Assembly (NCBI GenBank): GCA_023460575.1
Contig: JAEWPQ010000011.1
Span: 1 to 43,618 of the forward strand
DNA from: Bacillota bacterium
Lineage (GTDB): Bacteria > Bacillota > Clostridia > Lachnospirales > Lachnospiraceae
Reading direction: 5' to 3'
Length of the DNA: 43,618 nucleotides
In this document: piece by piece, positions 7,667 to 16,352 of the stretch
Layout of the letters: every line of letters begins with the position of its first letter
Position numbering within the stretch: position 1 is the stretch's first letter
The notes under the pieces: generated by a model
The model's database searches: none
What the model was told of the DNA's origin: nothing
The model's input: only the letters and a program-made list of their open reading frames with translations
Position numbers and translations under genes: made by a program

Positions 7667-8560
7667 ATGACCTCAAAAGAATCTTATATACAATGCTCAC
7701 TCCAGTATCATCTTTTCTGGATCCGGATATTAAAGGAGCATGCCATATTTATTGAGGCTACTATGCCCCCGCCCGGAAAAGAATATGCAGATCAGGCAGA
7801 TACTTACAAACAGCAATACGACCAGCTGCTTGAAGCAGCCATTAAACTGTCGGACGGTGTCATCCCTTTAAGTGTTCTTGAATCCGGACAGTTTTATACC
7901 CAGTATACGGAAGAGGCGGAACGGCTGGCACAGCTTAATACAGGTATCACAATCAATTCCCGGCTGACCCGCATGACCTATGACATTAAGCCCTGCACTG
8001 AATACTATACGGCCACCAACAAAAATGAACAGGATGTTTTCATGCTGAACCAGAATCTTTTAAACCTGACCACGTCCTTTGTCCAGTTTCAGGCGGATCT
8101 CTTAAACAGGCGTGTATCCTGCGGCCTTTTCACCATGATGTACACAGCCGATATCTTACATATTCTCTTAGAAGCCAAACGTTACCTTGAAATCCTAAAA
8201 CGGCTTCAAAACAGGGACGAAACTCTCCTGTCTGATTATAAATCATTCTGGACCCAGAATATGTCCGATCACGCAAAAGTAATGCGCGGACAATTTGACC
8301 CTACAGAAACAGCATATTTCAACACAGCCAACCAATTCTCCAATACCTTTGATTTACTTGGGCAGGCCGAAATGCAACCCGAAACCTTCCCTTCTGACCG
8401 GGAAATTCTTTCCGATGCCATAGCAATCAGTGATTTTAAGTCAGACACCACAAACGGGCTGATTACCTGTAAAATTGAGGCGATTATGCTTTCTCTTTAT
8501 ACCGATCACCTTTTAAGAGAAGCGAATCATTTTATCTATCTTATGTATGCAGGAAGCTGA
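7667..8560 (+). CDS. DUF2935 helical-bundle protein
   Basis: A 297-residue, almost wholly helical protein of the Firmicute DUF2935 family, made of two similar four-helix halves (about 1-140 and 145-290). The first helix carries FWIRILKEHAIFIE, with the His/Glu spacing found in ferritin-like metal-binding bundles; the second half carries a less conserved copy (ADILHILLEAKRYLE). The function is unknown; metal binding is inferred from the fold. The ribosome site is weak (GGAGC). It ends in a two-way terminator facing the GMC oxidoreductase gene. Confidence 0.8.
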   Translation: MTSKESYIQCSLQYHLFWIRILKEHAIFIEATMPPPGKEYADQADTYKQQYDQLLEAAIKLSDGVIPLSVLESGQFYTQYTEEAERLAQLNTGITINSRLTRMTYDIKPCTEYYTATNKNEQDVFMLNQNLLNLTTSFVQFQADLLNRRVSCGLFTMMYTADILHILLEAKRYLEILKRLQNRDETLLSDYKSFWTQNMSDHAKVMRGQFDPTETAYFNTANQFSNTFDLLGQAEMQPETFPSDREILSDAIAISDFKSDTTNGLITCKIEAIMLSLYTDHLLREANHFIYLMYAGS

Positions 8561-8572
8561 CTTAAATGATAT

Positions 8573-8604
8573 AAAAATGCGTCTTGGTTTCAAGGCGCAT
8601 TTTT
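8573..8604. terminator. Bidirectional intrinsic terminator
   Basis: A 14-bp stem AAAAATGCGTCTTG / CAAGGCGCATTTTT (one G-T pair) with a GTTT loop, flanked by A and T tracts. It lies between the convergent DUF2935 and GMC oxidoreductase genes. Confidence 0.88.
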
Positions 8605-8620
8605 GTGTTCACTTTTTGTT

Positions 8621-10348
8621 TTAATCCGTTTTAACCGGCGGGAAATATTTTTCTGCAATTTTTTCTGCAGTTCTTACAGCGAGAGCCTGGGTGGTAAGGG
8701 TGGGATTGGGTCCGCCCAGTCCGTTGCATAAGACGCTGTTATCTGCAATAAACAGGCGTTTTACCTGATATGCTTCACAATTGGAATCAGTAACAAATCC
8801 AATCCTCATGGTGCTCATCATGTGGATACCGACATCCGGCGGCCAATTGGCCCTGGTGACTGTCTTTGCCCCGGCTTTTTTTAAAAGCTCAGCGGCAAGT
8901 CCTACCAGCTGGTCTCTTCTCTCCCTGTCAGCCTCACTCATTTCATAACTGATGATGGGACTATAGCCATTTTCGTCCATGCGCTCCGGGTCCAGCGTCA
9001 CTCCGTTTTTCTGGTTCACATCGTCATCTGGAAATACCAAAATGCTGAGCGTTCTGTTATAATTGCGCATAAACTCTTTTAAAAGGTCTCCTGCAATAAT
9101 GCCCTCTCTGTCCCATGGCTCCTCTTCGTTTGTCTGATTCTGAAAATAGTACCCCTTCTGGCTCGTTCCGTATATCAGGGCAGCATAGATACCGGGACTT
9201 GTTCCAAAGGGTTCAAACACTCCCAGTCCGGGGTAATCCAGTCTGGCTGCGGAATTCTGTCCTTTGTAAGGCTCTACGTCGGACACTCCGAGGATGTTCA
9301 TCAGATCCTTTTCTTCAAAAATCCCAGAGACGCAGTCAAATATATGAGTGGTCAGCCCTCTTCCCACCCATTCATTCTCAGGGAGACGGGAATTCAGCCA
9401 GAGTCTGGGGGATTCAATGGCGCCTGCGGATAAAACGATCACCTTTGCCTTTAATTCACTGACTTCGCCGGTCCAGGTATTCCTGACGGATACGCTGGCT
9501 GCATACAGCCCCTCCTCCTGATTTTCGCCGGTATGTATGGCTGTGACAAATGAGTTGGGCATAATATCCACATTTCCCGTTGCCAGGGCATATGGAATAT
9601 AGCTGACCAGAGTAGAACGCTTAGCAACACTTCCCACATTTGGACCGATGCAGCAGCCATTGACACAATGCCCCCGAAGAGTGCAGCCGACTGCCTGATT
9701 ATTTTCCAGGTCAAAATCCGGATTATTTAACATGGGATTGATGCCCAGAATGCCGTTTTGCTGGAGACGGTATCCTGGTTTGGTTATATTTATTTCACGG
9801 GTATACTCAAACCCCAGCTTTCTGGCACCGTAGAAAAACAAATTCTCTTTGGATGTTGCTGTAGCTTCGCGCACGGGAAGGGTCTGCTCCACTTCTTCAT
9901 AATAGGGAATTAATTCTTCGTATCCAATGGGCCAGTCACGTTCAAATGCTGCGGGAAAAGCACGGGGACAGTTGGCAAAGTACAATTGCGTCGTACCCCC
10001 CACTCCTGCGCTCTGCCAGACAAAGCCGCCCTTTTCATTGATTCTCTGCCACGGGCTTAAATTTCTGTCCGCCGGACCCCATCTGAATTTTCCTATTATG
10101 AAATCATTCATGTCGTCCTCTAAATCTGTAAAAGTACTTTTAAGCAGCTGTATATCCAGATCATCGTTGCTTGAGCTTTCCACTGCACCTGCATTTGTAT
10201 TCGGATTCGGCCATTTCCGGTTCCCATACCATGGGCCTGCCTCTAAAATCAGCACTTTTAATCCCTTTTCTCCCAGCTCTTTCGCTGCAACCGCGCCTCC
10301 GCCGCCTGCACCAATCACAATTACATCTGCATCATATCCGTTTTCCAT
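8621..10348 (-). CDS. GMC-family FAD oxidoreductase (large subunit of a sugar/alcohol dehydrogenase)
   Basis: A 575-residue flavoprotein. The FAD-binding motif VIVIGAGGGGAVAAKELG is at residues 9-26. The GMC catalytic end has His in DVGIHMMSTMRIG and Asn in GGPNPTLTTQALA. A cysteine cluster (GCTLRGHCVNGCC) in the middle resembles the Cys motif of gluconate/sorbitol-type dehydrogenases. It should oxidise a sugar or polyol hydroxyl to a ketone or aldehyde and pass electrons onward. The ATG at 10346-10348 follows GGAGG by 5 bases; the GTG at 10354 would overlap that site. The partner subunit gene ends 27 bases upstream. No Tat signal is seen, so the complex appears cytoplasmic. Confidence 0.9.
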   Translation of the reverse strand: MENGYDADVIVIGAGGGGAVAAKELGEKGLKVLILEAGPWYGNRKWPNPNTNAGAVESSSNDDLDIQLLKSTFTDLEDDMNDFIIGKFRWGPADRNLSPWQRINEKGGFVWQSAGVGGTTQLYFANCPRAFPAAFERDWPIGYEELIPYYEEVEQTLPVREATATSKENLFFYGARKLGFEYTREINITKPGYRLQQNGILGINPMLNNPDFDLENNQAVGCTLRGHCVNGCCIGPNVGSVAKRSTLVSYIPYALATGNVDIMPNSFVTAIHTGENQEEGLYAASVSVRNTWTGEVSELKAKVIVLSAGAIESPRLWLNSRLPENEWVGRGLTTHIFDCVSGIFEEKDLMNILGVSDVEPYKGQNSAARLDYPGLGVFEPFGTSPGIYAALIYGTSQKGYYFQNQTNEEEPWDREGIIAGDLLKEFMRNYNRTLSILVFPDDDVNQKNGVTLDPERMDENGYSPIISYEMSEADRERRDQLVGLAAELLKKAGAKTVTRANWPPDVGIHMMSTMRIGFVTDSNCEAYQVKRLFIADNSVLCNGLGGPNPTLTTQALAVRTAEKIAEKYFPPVKTD

Positions 10349-10375
10349 ACACACCTCCAGTCAAATTCCCAAGCC

Positions 10376-10999
10376 TCACTGTTTCTGTGCAAAATCAAAG
10401 GCTCCAGCCACCCGGTATCCCATAGAAGGTCCCGGATATCCCACCTGCTTCCAGCCGATGGGTTCATATTCCAGTATACGCTGATCCGGAGGCATAAACC
10501 TTGTAGATCCGTAGCCGGACCACTCGGAATAATATCCCATCATAGTGAGCCGGTTGAGTGCCGGAAGTACAGGTGCGATATCTCCCTGCTTCATGGTAAG
10601 GCCTGCCGGGATATAAACGATGCCATCAGGGCTGGTGATCCGGTCAACGATTTTCAGCCGGTCTTCCTGAGATAATTTAGTAAAATATAGCCCGCCTAAA
10701 CCTTTTTCTAAATCCGGATCCCCTCCCTTTTCCATGAGATACTGTTTTGCTGCCAGATTTAATGTTTCTGCCGCTGCTATTGCAAAGGGTGTTGGGTAGC
10801 TGTTAAGAGACATGATTAAATACTCTGCCGTATAGGACTCCAATGCTCCGTAAAACTGAATCCTTCCATACTGCTCTGCCAGATCCGGTGAATGTGGCAC
10901 CATGGCATCTGCATAGGCCTTAAATGTATGAACCACATAATCGTAGACCGCATTCTCGTCCCATAATCCATTCTTTAAATTATCTTTGTTCTCTTCCAA
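10376..10999 (-). CDS. Probable small subunit of the GMC dehydrogenase (gluconate dehydrogenase subunit 3-like)
   Basis: A 207-residue soluble, helical protein directly upstream of the GMC gene in the same transcript. The arrangement (small subunit first, large flavoprotein next) and the C-terminal PIGWKQVGYPGPSMGYR resemble the gamma subunits of membrane gluconate and sorbitol dehydrogenases, which help export or fold the flavoprotein. Those normally carry a Tat signal; none is present. The start is TTG (10997-10999) after AGGAGGCAGGTGG. The family assignment rests on context plus weak similarity. Confidence 0.6.
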   Translation of the reverse strand: MEENKDNLKNGLWDENAVYDYVVHTFKAYADAMVPHSPDLAEQYGRIQFYGALESYTAEYLIMSLNSYPTPFAIAAAETLNLAAKQYLMEKGGDPDLEKGLGGLYFTKLSQEDRLKIVDRITSPDGIVYIPAGLTMKQGDIAPVLPALNRLTMMGYYSEWSGYGSTRFMPPDQRILEYEPIGWKQVGYPGPSMGYRVAGAFDFAQKQ

Positions 11000-11104
11000 T
11001 GATCCACCTGCCTCCTGTCAAAAATGCATGTTCATAAAATACTATGAAAATCAATGGAAAAGTATCACATTTACTTCCAGCCTTTTCACCACAAAAAAAA
11101 CGGA

Positions 11105-11287
11105 CTATGCCGTTTTTCTCTGTGAAACAAAAATACTTGCTATAATCACACCAACCCCCACTATCTGAATGAAGCTGATGCTCTGCCCCAGTACCACATA
11201 CCCGAAAAGAAAGGCGGTTAATGGGTTAACGGGGCTTAAAAGAGATACCCTGACCGGTGAAAGGATTTCAATTCCCCGAAACCACAT
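11105..11287 (-). pseudogene. C-terminal remnant of an EamA/DMT-family transporter
   Basis: Sixty codons match only the last two transmembrane helices of EamA transporters: SPVRVSLLSPVNPLTAFLFG, VLGQSISFIQIVGVGVIIAS and a short basic tail. The remaining ~230 residues expected upstream are missing, and the next gene's stop codon lies 18 bases ahead of this fragment. I see no ribosome site. It is most likely the tail of a gene deleted when the coiled-coil gene was brought next to it. Confidence 0.7.
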
Positions 11288-11304
11288 CCGGCAGTACCAT
11301 CTTA

Positions 11305-12258
11305 TTACTTTTGCCGGTCATATTTCTGATGAATCCGAATACAGTCATTGAGCAGTTCAAGAAGCATATATAGCTGGGACAGTTTCTTTCTCCCTTCGGA
11401 GAAACTCTTTGTATCGTCTGCTATCCTTAATATTTTTTTGTTTTCTGCACTCAGCCTGTTAATCGCAGATCTTACCCTGTCAGCAGCCAGCTGGGATACC
11501 TCTTTAAAGACACCAAAGATCTGAATGGCTGTTTTTTGAACAGCTTCCATATAGGTATTAATCTCTTTTTCACTGACAGAAAGAGACTTTTTTCTTGTAA
11601 CCAGTTCTTTGCCTTTTTCCGATAGTTGTGCAGAAAACTTAAGATCGGCAGCTTCATCCATCTTTTTAAGTTCTTCCACATTTCTTCGAAAATGTCCAAT
11701 ATCTTCTTCCAGCTTAAGTTTCTTATCTTTTATATTCCTGATCTCAGGCATCATAGTCAAAAACATCTGCTCTAAATTAAATATGCTTTTTTGCAGAATT
11801 CCTAACTGAAGGACAAGCTGCGATTCCAGCTGCAGTCCATTCTTTTCTTCAAGGAGTTGTGAAATGGCATGGTGCATCCGAGGAATCTCTTTCACGGCTT
11901 TGGATTGGATAAAAGTTTCCGTATCTGTCACCTCAGCCTGATATGGATATGGTCTTGTCAATTCACTTAGAATTTCATTCCATAATGTAAGATTAGACTG
12001 AACCCTTTTGGCTTTTTCTGAAATAACGACAAAAGCTTCCACATCATATTTCAAATGATCAATTTCTGTTCTCACTGTGACAGCCAGTTCTGCAATATCC
12101 TTCAGCTTAAGATTGTCTTTGTCTGCAAGACTTTTAAGTTCTTGTGCATATGGGGGCATCTCACCGGCAGGGACATATTCCTCCACGATTTTTTCCAATG
12201 CAAAGTGAAGCGGTTTTTTCAATCTGCCTTTTTCAAGCATCATATTCAGAAATCCCAT
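11305..12258 (-). CDS. Coiled-coil protein of unknown function
   Basis: A 317-residue, highly charged protein that I do not recognise. A short N-terminal segment (MGFLNMMLEKGRLKKPLHFA) is followed by helical stretches, with strong heptad-like coiled coil at about residues 165-250 (NIKDKKLKLEEDIGHFRRN). There is no signal peptide or membrane helix. The start has an AAGGGGTGA site. It could be a structural or scaffolding protein; nothing adjacent suggests a role. Confidence 0.65.
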   Translation of the reverse strand: MGFLNMMLEKGRLKKPLHFALEKIVEEYVPAGEMPPYAQELKSLADKDNLKLKDIAELAVTVRTEIDHLKYDVEAFVVISEKAKRVQSNLTLWNEILSELTRPYPYQAEVTDTETFIQSKAVKEIPRMHHAISQLLEEKNGLQLESQLVLQLGILQKSIFNLEQMFLTMMPEIRNIKDKKLKLEEDIGHFRRNVEELKKMDEAADLKFSAQLSEKGKELVTRKKSLSVSEKEINTYMEAVQKTAIQIFGVFKEVSQLAADRVRSAINRLSAENKKILRIADDTKSFSEGRKKLSQLYMLLELLNDCIRIHQKYDRQK

Positions 12259-12359
12259 TTAATCACCCCTTATGCACACAGTGGCATCATACCTTACTTT
12301 ATGCATATAAGATGTTTTTGTTGCAGATAATACATTAGGATTTAGCCAAATGTATCAAT

Positions 12360-12989
12360 CTATAATTCTAATAATTTATAAATTACTATACACAATAACA
12401 CGGCTTGCAATATGTTTATAATGCATGAAAGAACAAAGCAAAACCAGAAATGACTATGTTTGTGCTCTATACTCTTTATACCTCTTAAGAATTTCCTTTT
12501 CTGGACCAGTTCACTAATAAATGCTCCCATATAGCCTATATATATAATATCAGCCGATCCTACTAACATTATATTTAACCAGCCAAGATTAAATCCATTT
12601 TCAATTAAATTAAATCGTTCAAAAAAATATAGAAAACAAATTGGAAAAGCAAATAAAAAAGCGGCATTTGATACAGATGTATTATCATAACTTTTATCCA
12701 TTTGAACATCAGTAAATTCATCTTTTTTATTAGATGAAAAAATATAATGCTTATTATTTTTTGCAATTAACTCCCATTTATCATAATCTATAGAAAAATT
12801 GCAATTTCTAATTCTTGGTATCACCATATAATTCACGGCAATTGGCTTTTCTACTTTGTAACAATCAGCCCAGGAATTACTTCTACATAATATTAAACCT
12901 AATCGGCTCATTTTTTCATACAATATTTCTAAATCGCAGACTCCTAAACATGAATATAAATGTAACATCCAAATATGATTACCCAACAT
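12360..12989 (-). CDS. Hypothetical membrane protein
   Basis: About 209 residues, not recognised. The N-terminal ~110 residues are soluble and mixed, followed by about three hydrophobic helices (near residues 110-130, 140-165 and 180-205). The gene is markedly AT-rich compared with the region before 12 kb. I prefer the ATG at 12989 over the GTG at 12998, because AAGGG sits only two bases before the GTG. It stands alone with about 150 bases of non-coding AT-rich DNA upstream. Possibly horizontally acquired. Confidence 0.55.
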   Translation of the reverse strand: MLGNHIWMLHLYSCLGVCDLEILYEKMSRLGLILCRSNSWADCYKVEKPIAVNYMVIPRIRNCNFSIDYDKWELIAKNNKHYIFSSNKKDEFTDVQMDKSYDNTSVSNAAFLFAFPICFLYFFERFNLIENGFNLGWLNIMLVGSADIIYIGYMGAFISELVQKRKFLRGIKSIEHKHSHFWFCFVLSCIINILQAVLLCIVIYKLLEL

Positions 12990-13144
12990 AAAATACACAA
13001 CCCTTCAAGTCTGTTTAGGACTTAATATTAACCATCTTATATTAGATAAACGTATAAACTCTATAATTAGTAACACTTTTTCGATTTTTATGTTTTTTTA
13101 ATTAGGTCCTAGGCAAAAGAACACATGGAACTTCTGAAAAGAGT

Positions 13145-13786
13145 TCAGTATTTACTAGGGGTTAACCAAATGTAGATGGTGCTTTGGTTATTACCAGATT
13201 CATATGCCGCCACTTTACCATTTTTATAAGTCACCTGACTTCCGCTGTGTACAAATCCATAAAGCGTTTCATCTGCACCTCCATCTAATAAATCACCGGT
13301 GAGCTGCCATAATGAATTTCCCATCTCATCTCCACAAAAGAATATAAAAGTTGTCAATATAGCGTTCATATATTTACTATCATCTGAATCTGAATCATAG
13401 TTAAATTTCCATGTAGAGGTATCAATTCCAACTTTGCTATCTTTCAAAATCAATGTCCAGTCAGCTCTTCCAGCTGTTTCATAGTCTTCTTCCCCAGAGA
13501 CTTTGAATCTTCTTCCATATTTCGTTTCTAACATATTATTTAAAATATCAACATTCTCTTCTAATGTTTTTGTTTTGTTATAAGATGACTCTTTGACATT
13601 GGTTGTTTCATTTTCAGTTGTTTTTTCCAAATTATTGATTACTAATATTTTGGTATCATCTGTATTATCTTTCATATCTGTATTTGACACCTCCGCATTA
13701 TTAAGCACATTATTGCATGCGATTGTATTAAAAAACATCACCGCTAATACCATTCCTGCCAAACTCTTTTTCAAATATTTTATCAT
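13145..13786 (-). CDS. Putative lipoprotein, unknown function
   Basis: A 213-residue exported protein. The N-terminus has basic residues, a hydrophobic stretch and a lipobox-like NTIAC, predicting lipid attachment at Cys24. The Ser/Thr/Asn-rich linker after it is typical of surface lipoproteins; the C-terminal ~140 residues (RADWTLILKDSKVGIDTSTW onward) form an unrecognised globular domain. The ATG at 13784-13786 follows AAGGAGACGAA; the longer frame to 13843 would bury the signal peptide. It is divergent from the LysR gene. Confidence 0.65.
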   Translation of the reverse strand: MIKYLKKSLAGMVLAVMFFNTIACNNVLNNAEVSNTDMKDNTDDTKILVINNLEKTTENETTNVKESSYNKTKTLEENVDILNNMLETKYGRRFKVSGEEDYETAGRADWTLILKDSKVGIDTSTWKFNYDSDSDDSKYMNAILTTFIFFCGDEMGNSLWQLTGDLLDGGADETLYGFVHSGSQVTYKNGKVAAYESGNNQSTIYIWLTPSKY

Positions 13787-13927
13787 TTCGTCTCCTTCGA
13801 TATCACCTGCAATCGACTGGCTTTTGTCCCAGTAAATTTCCATCTGACTGCAATGTAATTTGCTTTTTTATTCTTTTATGATAAAATATTTCTATTCCAT
13901 TGAAAATATAAAATTATTATGGTTTTA

Positions 13928-13944
13928 GTTCATTAAAAATGAAC
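13928..13944. promoter_or_regulatory. Inverted repeat ahead of the LysR gene (candidate auto-operator)
   Basis: GTTCATT-AAA-AATGAAC is a perfect 7-bp inverted repeat ending just before the ribosome site of the LysR gene. Its core TCATT...AATGA fits the T-N11-A pattern of LysR-type sites, so it may serve autoregulation or control of the divergent lipoprotein gene. Confidence 0.5.
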
Positions 13945-13957
13945 ATTAGGAGAATAT

Positions 13958-14866
13958 ATGGAATTAAAACAACTTCAAACAATTAAAAATATACTGACTG
14001 AGGGAAGTTACTTAAAAGCAGCAGAAAAGATGGGATATGTGCCCTCTACAGTCACATTACATATTCAGCAGCTTGAAGAAGAGCTGGGAATTAAATTATT
14101 TGAAAAATCAGGCCGAAGAATGGTTCTTTCAAAAGAAGGTGATTTTTTTTGGATGAATGCAAAATCACTGCTTGAACATGCAGATTCTTTTAAACAGATC
14201 ATGAATAACTTTGTTACCGGTCAAATGGGGCATATACGATTAGGGACAATTAGTACAATTGGAAGATCGTTGTTAATTCCTAAAGTAATATCATTTTGTA
14301 AAAAATATCCTGGCATTAAGCTGACATTTGAACTTAGCAGTTCGGAAATCATTACACAAAAAATAGTCGATAACCAGCTGGATATTGCAATAGGATTTGC
14401 TCCTCCAGCTAATTTCAACCTTTTGTTTGAACCCATCTGTCTGGAACCAATGGATTTATTACTGCCTGCTCAACATCCGCTTGCCAAAAAGGAAGAGATC
14501 ACCCTTAAGGATTTAAGCGATGTAAATTTACTCCTTACTGAATCTTATTGTTCTTATCGTAATGAAGTTGATAAACATTTCAGTGCTTTTGGAATACCAC
14601 TTAAATCCATGATACAAATTAACGATGGAAAAACGATAATTCAGTTCGTCCAGGCAGGTATTGGCTGTTCCATCCTGCCTGTTGCCGCTATAGATCCAGT
14701 CCCTGATCTGACAATAAGGCGAAAAATGTCAAATATAGAATTTGGCTTAATAATTGGTATTATTCGTAGAAAGGAGCAGCTGGAAAAGGCCTCTGAAAGG
14801 CTATATAATGAGCTGCTTTATGAATTAAAACAACAAGGGCCATCAAAGAACCGGGACACTTTATAA
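13958..14866 (+). CDS. LysR-family transcriptional regulator
   Basis: A 302-residue regulator with an N-terminal winged helix (residues 1-60; GSYLKAAEKMGYVPSTVTLH, QLEEELGIKLFEKSGRRM). A periplasmic-binding-like effector domain follows (about 90-290; GHIRLGTISTIGRSLLIP, VQAGIGCSILPV). It starts after a TAGGAG site. The gene is divergent from the lipoprotein gene and followed by an opposed unknown gene, so its target is unclear. The effector cannot be deduced. Confidence 0.9.
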   Translation: MELKQLQTIKNILTEGSYLKAAEKMGYVPSTVTLHIQQLEEELGIKLFEKSGRRMVLSKEGDFFWMNAKSLLEHADSFKQIMNNFVTGQMGHIRLGTISTIGRSLLIPKVISFCKKYPGIKLTFELSSSEIITQKIVDNQLDIAIGFAPPANFNLLFEPICLEPMDLLLPAQHPLAKKEEITLKDLSDVNLLLTESYCSYRNEVDKHFSAFGIPLKSMIQINDGKTIIQFVQAGIGCSILPVAAIDPVPDLTIRRKMSNIEFGLIIGIIRRKEQLEKASERLYNELLYELKQQGPSKNRDTL

Positions 14867-14902
14867 GTTTGTTAAAATGTCGAATGTCCATAGTTCGATA
14901 TT

Positions 14903-16087
14903 TCATGACTTAAGCAATAAAATTTTCTCAGTTTGCAAACTTCCATCTGCACTTTTTCGATCTATTAATACATTTAAATGGCGAAAAAATTCTCTTGCAT
15001 CCTGAAAATCGTCGTGACACATACGGAGCATTACACGTCCGTGACATGTTAAGCGTTTTTGGTCATTAAACTCATAGAGTGTTTTAGCAAGGCAACGCGA
15101 ACCGTAACAGCCAACACAATCGTTCAAAGCATAAAATATACGTTTTGCACATTGTATATCTGTTTTTGCTATTTCCGAAAGTACTTCCTCCATATAATCA
15201 GCTTTGCGGTGCCACGTTTCCGGCTTTCCACCGCTTACAATATACCAGCTGAAATTGTGGGAAAGCTGATCCTCTAATACATGTATTGCATATGAAATAC
15301 CAAAATTTGAGGAGACGTATGTAATTTTCCCGCCCCTTTTATCAATCGTACGTTTGAATCTCAATAGTTTTAAAGCTTTTAAAAAACCATCCATTCTCAG
15401 TAACTCATTTTTATATTCCAGCGGTAAATCCGATATTATGGTCTCAAAAGTAGGTTTTGGGCTTTCGGCTTTCACCTTTTGAAGGGGTGTTTCTTTTAAA
15501 ATATCGCGAATAACAGGAACTTTGTCGTCAAACTCCGTTACAGTAATTGATTTTATGATGAGTGTGGATCGTTTGGACACAGTTAATCCAATTCCAAATC
15601 CTTCCAAATTTAACTCATTTAAATTCCCGACTTTCATATATGGTAATTTACATGAATAAAAACGTTCTTTACCACCAATGAGTATCTGCATTTCATTGTA
15701 ATTCCAAATTACAGAAATATCCACGAATTCACCAAACGGCAATTTATTATCAAATAGACAATTATCCTGATTTGACTTGCCGGTCGGTTTAGCGATATCT
15801 TCTATTTTGTGGTTATCGGGGGTTGCAAAGGCTATATGTCCGTCCCCAACAAGTAATATAAGTGCCGGAAAGTCAACCATTATGGTCATATCTAAGCGAA
15901 ATGGTATATGATATTTATCAGGCAATCTTATAGAATGTCTTTTATAAGTGTCACCGATCATGTTAAAAGCTACAGAAGTAATTGAATTTGTTGTCCATAC
16001 ACTAACTGTTTCTGCGGTAAATTTTGTCTCAACCTTACCATGCGCAATTAATGTAGTCAAATCTATATTACTCTCTTTTCTTTCCAT
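14903..16087 (-). CDS. Two-domain protein with a C-terminal cysteine cluster, unknown function
   Basis: A 394-residue protein of a type I know from Clostridia but cannot name. The N-terminal ~200 residues are strand-rich and lectin-like in pattern (possible concanavalin-type sandwich). The C-terminal ~150 residues include SWYIVSGGKPETWHRK and a cluster Cys324-x2-Cys327-x4-Cys332, then Cys348-His349 and Cys357, suited to binding zinc or an iron-sulfur centre. The ATG at 16085-16087 follows GAGGGAGAT; the 31 extra codons upstream run through fragment DNA. There is no signal peptide. It is a single-gene unit. Confidence 0.7.
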   Translation of the reverse strand: MERKESNIDLTTLIAHGKVETKFTAETVSVWTTNSITSVAFNMIGDTYKRHSIRLPDKYHIPFRLDMTIMVDFPALILLVGDGHIAFATPDNHKIEDIAKPTGKSNQDNCLFDNKLPFGEFVDISVIWNYNEMQILIGGKERFYSCKLPYMKVGNLNELNLEGFGIGLTVSKRSTLIIKSITVTEFDDKVPVIRDILKETPLQKVKAESPKPTFETIISDLPLEYKNELLRMDGFLKALKLLRFKRTIDKRGGKITYVSSNFGISYAIHVLEDQLSHNFSWYIVSGGKPETWHRKADYMEEVLSEIAKTDIQCAKRIFYALNDCVGCYGSRCLAKTLYEFNDQKRLTCHGRVMLRMCHDDFQDAREFFRHLNVLIDRKSADGSLQTEKILLLKS

Positions 16088-16104
16088 ATCTCCCTCTTTT
16101 CTTT

Positions 16105-16336
16105 TCAATGACTGTAAGGTTGCGTATTGACCGCATTCACTTTTGTATCTTTTGCATGAAAATGATGCCCAGTTCCCCATGCTTTCTGTTTCGATATTTT
16201 TATGCTGTCGGAATAGTATTTTTCAAACAGCGCATCTGGAACACACAGCTGCTTCGCCTTCTAAAGACCAGTCTGACAGACCCCCGCCATGAAGCAGTAG
16301 AATCGTGGGAGCATTTTTATTTCCGAAATCTCTCAT
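16105..16336 (-). pseudogene. Patchwork of gene fragments: alpha/beta-hydrolase start joined to a sugar-isomerase piece
   Basis: From the ATG at 16334-16336 the frame reads like the start of an alpha/beta hydrolase (MRDFGNKNAPTILLLHGGGL, with the HGGG oxyanion motif), then stops after 37 codons at 16223. In another frame the DNA continues as VPDALFEKYYSDSIKISK, which could be a later part of the same gene. It then passes abruptly into HFHAKDTKVNAVNTQ, a piece of a xylose-isomerase-like TIM barrel. At least two deletion or joining events are needed. None of it can make a working protein. Confidence 0.65.
16124..16164. repeat. 41-bp repeat, copy 1 (in fragment DNA)
   Basis: Matches 19385-19425 in 40 of 41 positions, in the same orientation. 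The second copy lies inside the intact TIM-barrel gene and encodes its HFHAKDTKVNAVNTQ metal-site segment. Flanking bases differ on both sides. Confidence 0.9.
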
Positions 16337-16352
16337 CACCATTAAATATATG

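Noticed and set aside
9115..9462. Plus-strand open frames inside the GMC gene
   Set aside because: Shadow frames of a well-supported minus-strand gene, with no ribosome site or family resemblance.
14903..16180. Longer start for the Cys-cluster protein
   Set aside because: The extra 31 codons cross fragment DNA and the 41-bp repeat and lack a ribosome site, while GAGGGAGAT precedes the ATG at 16087.
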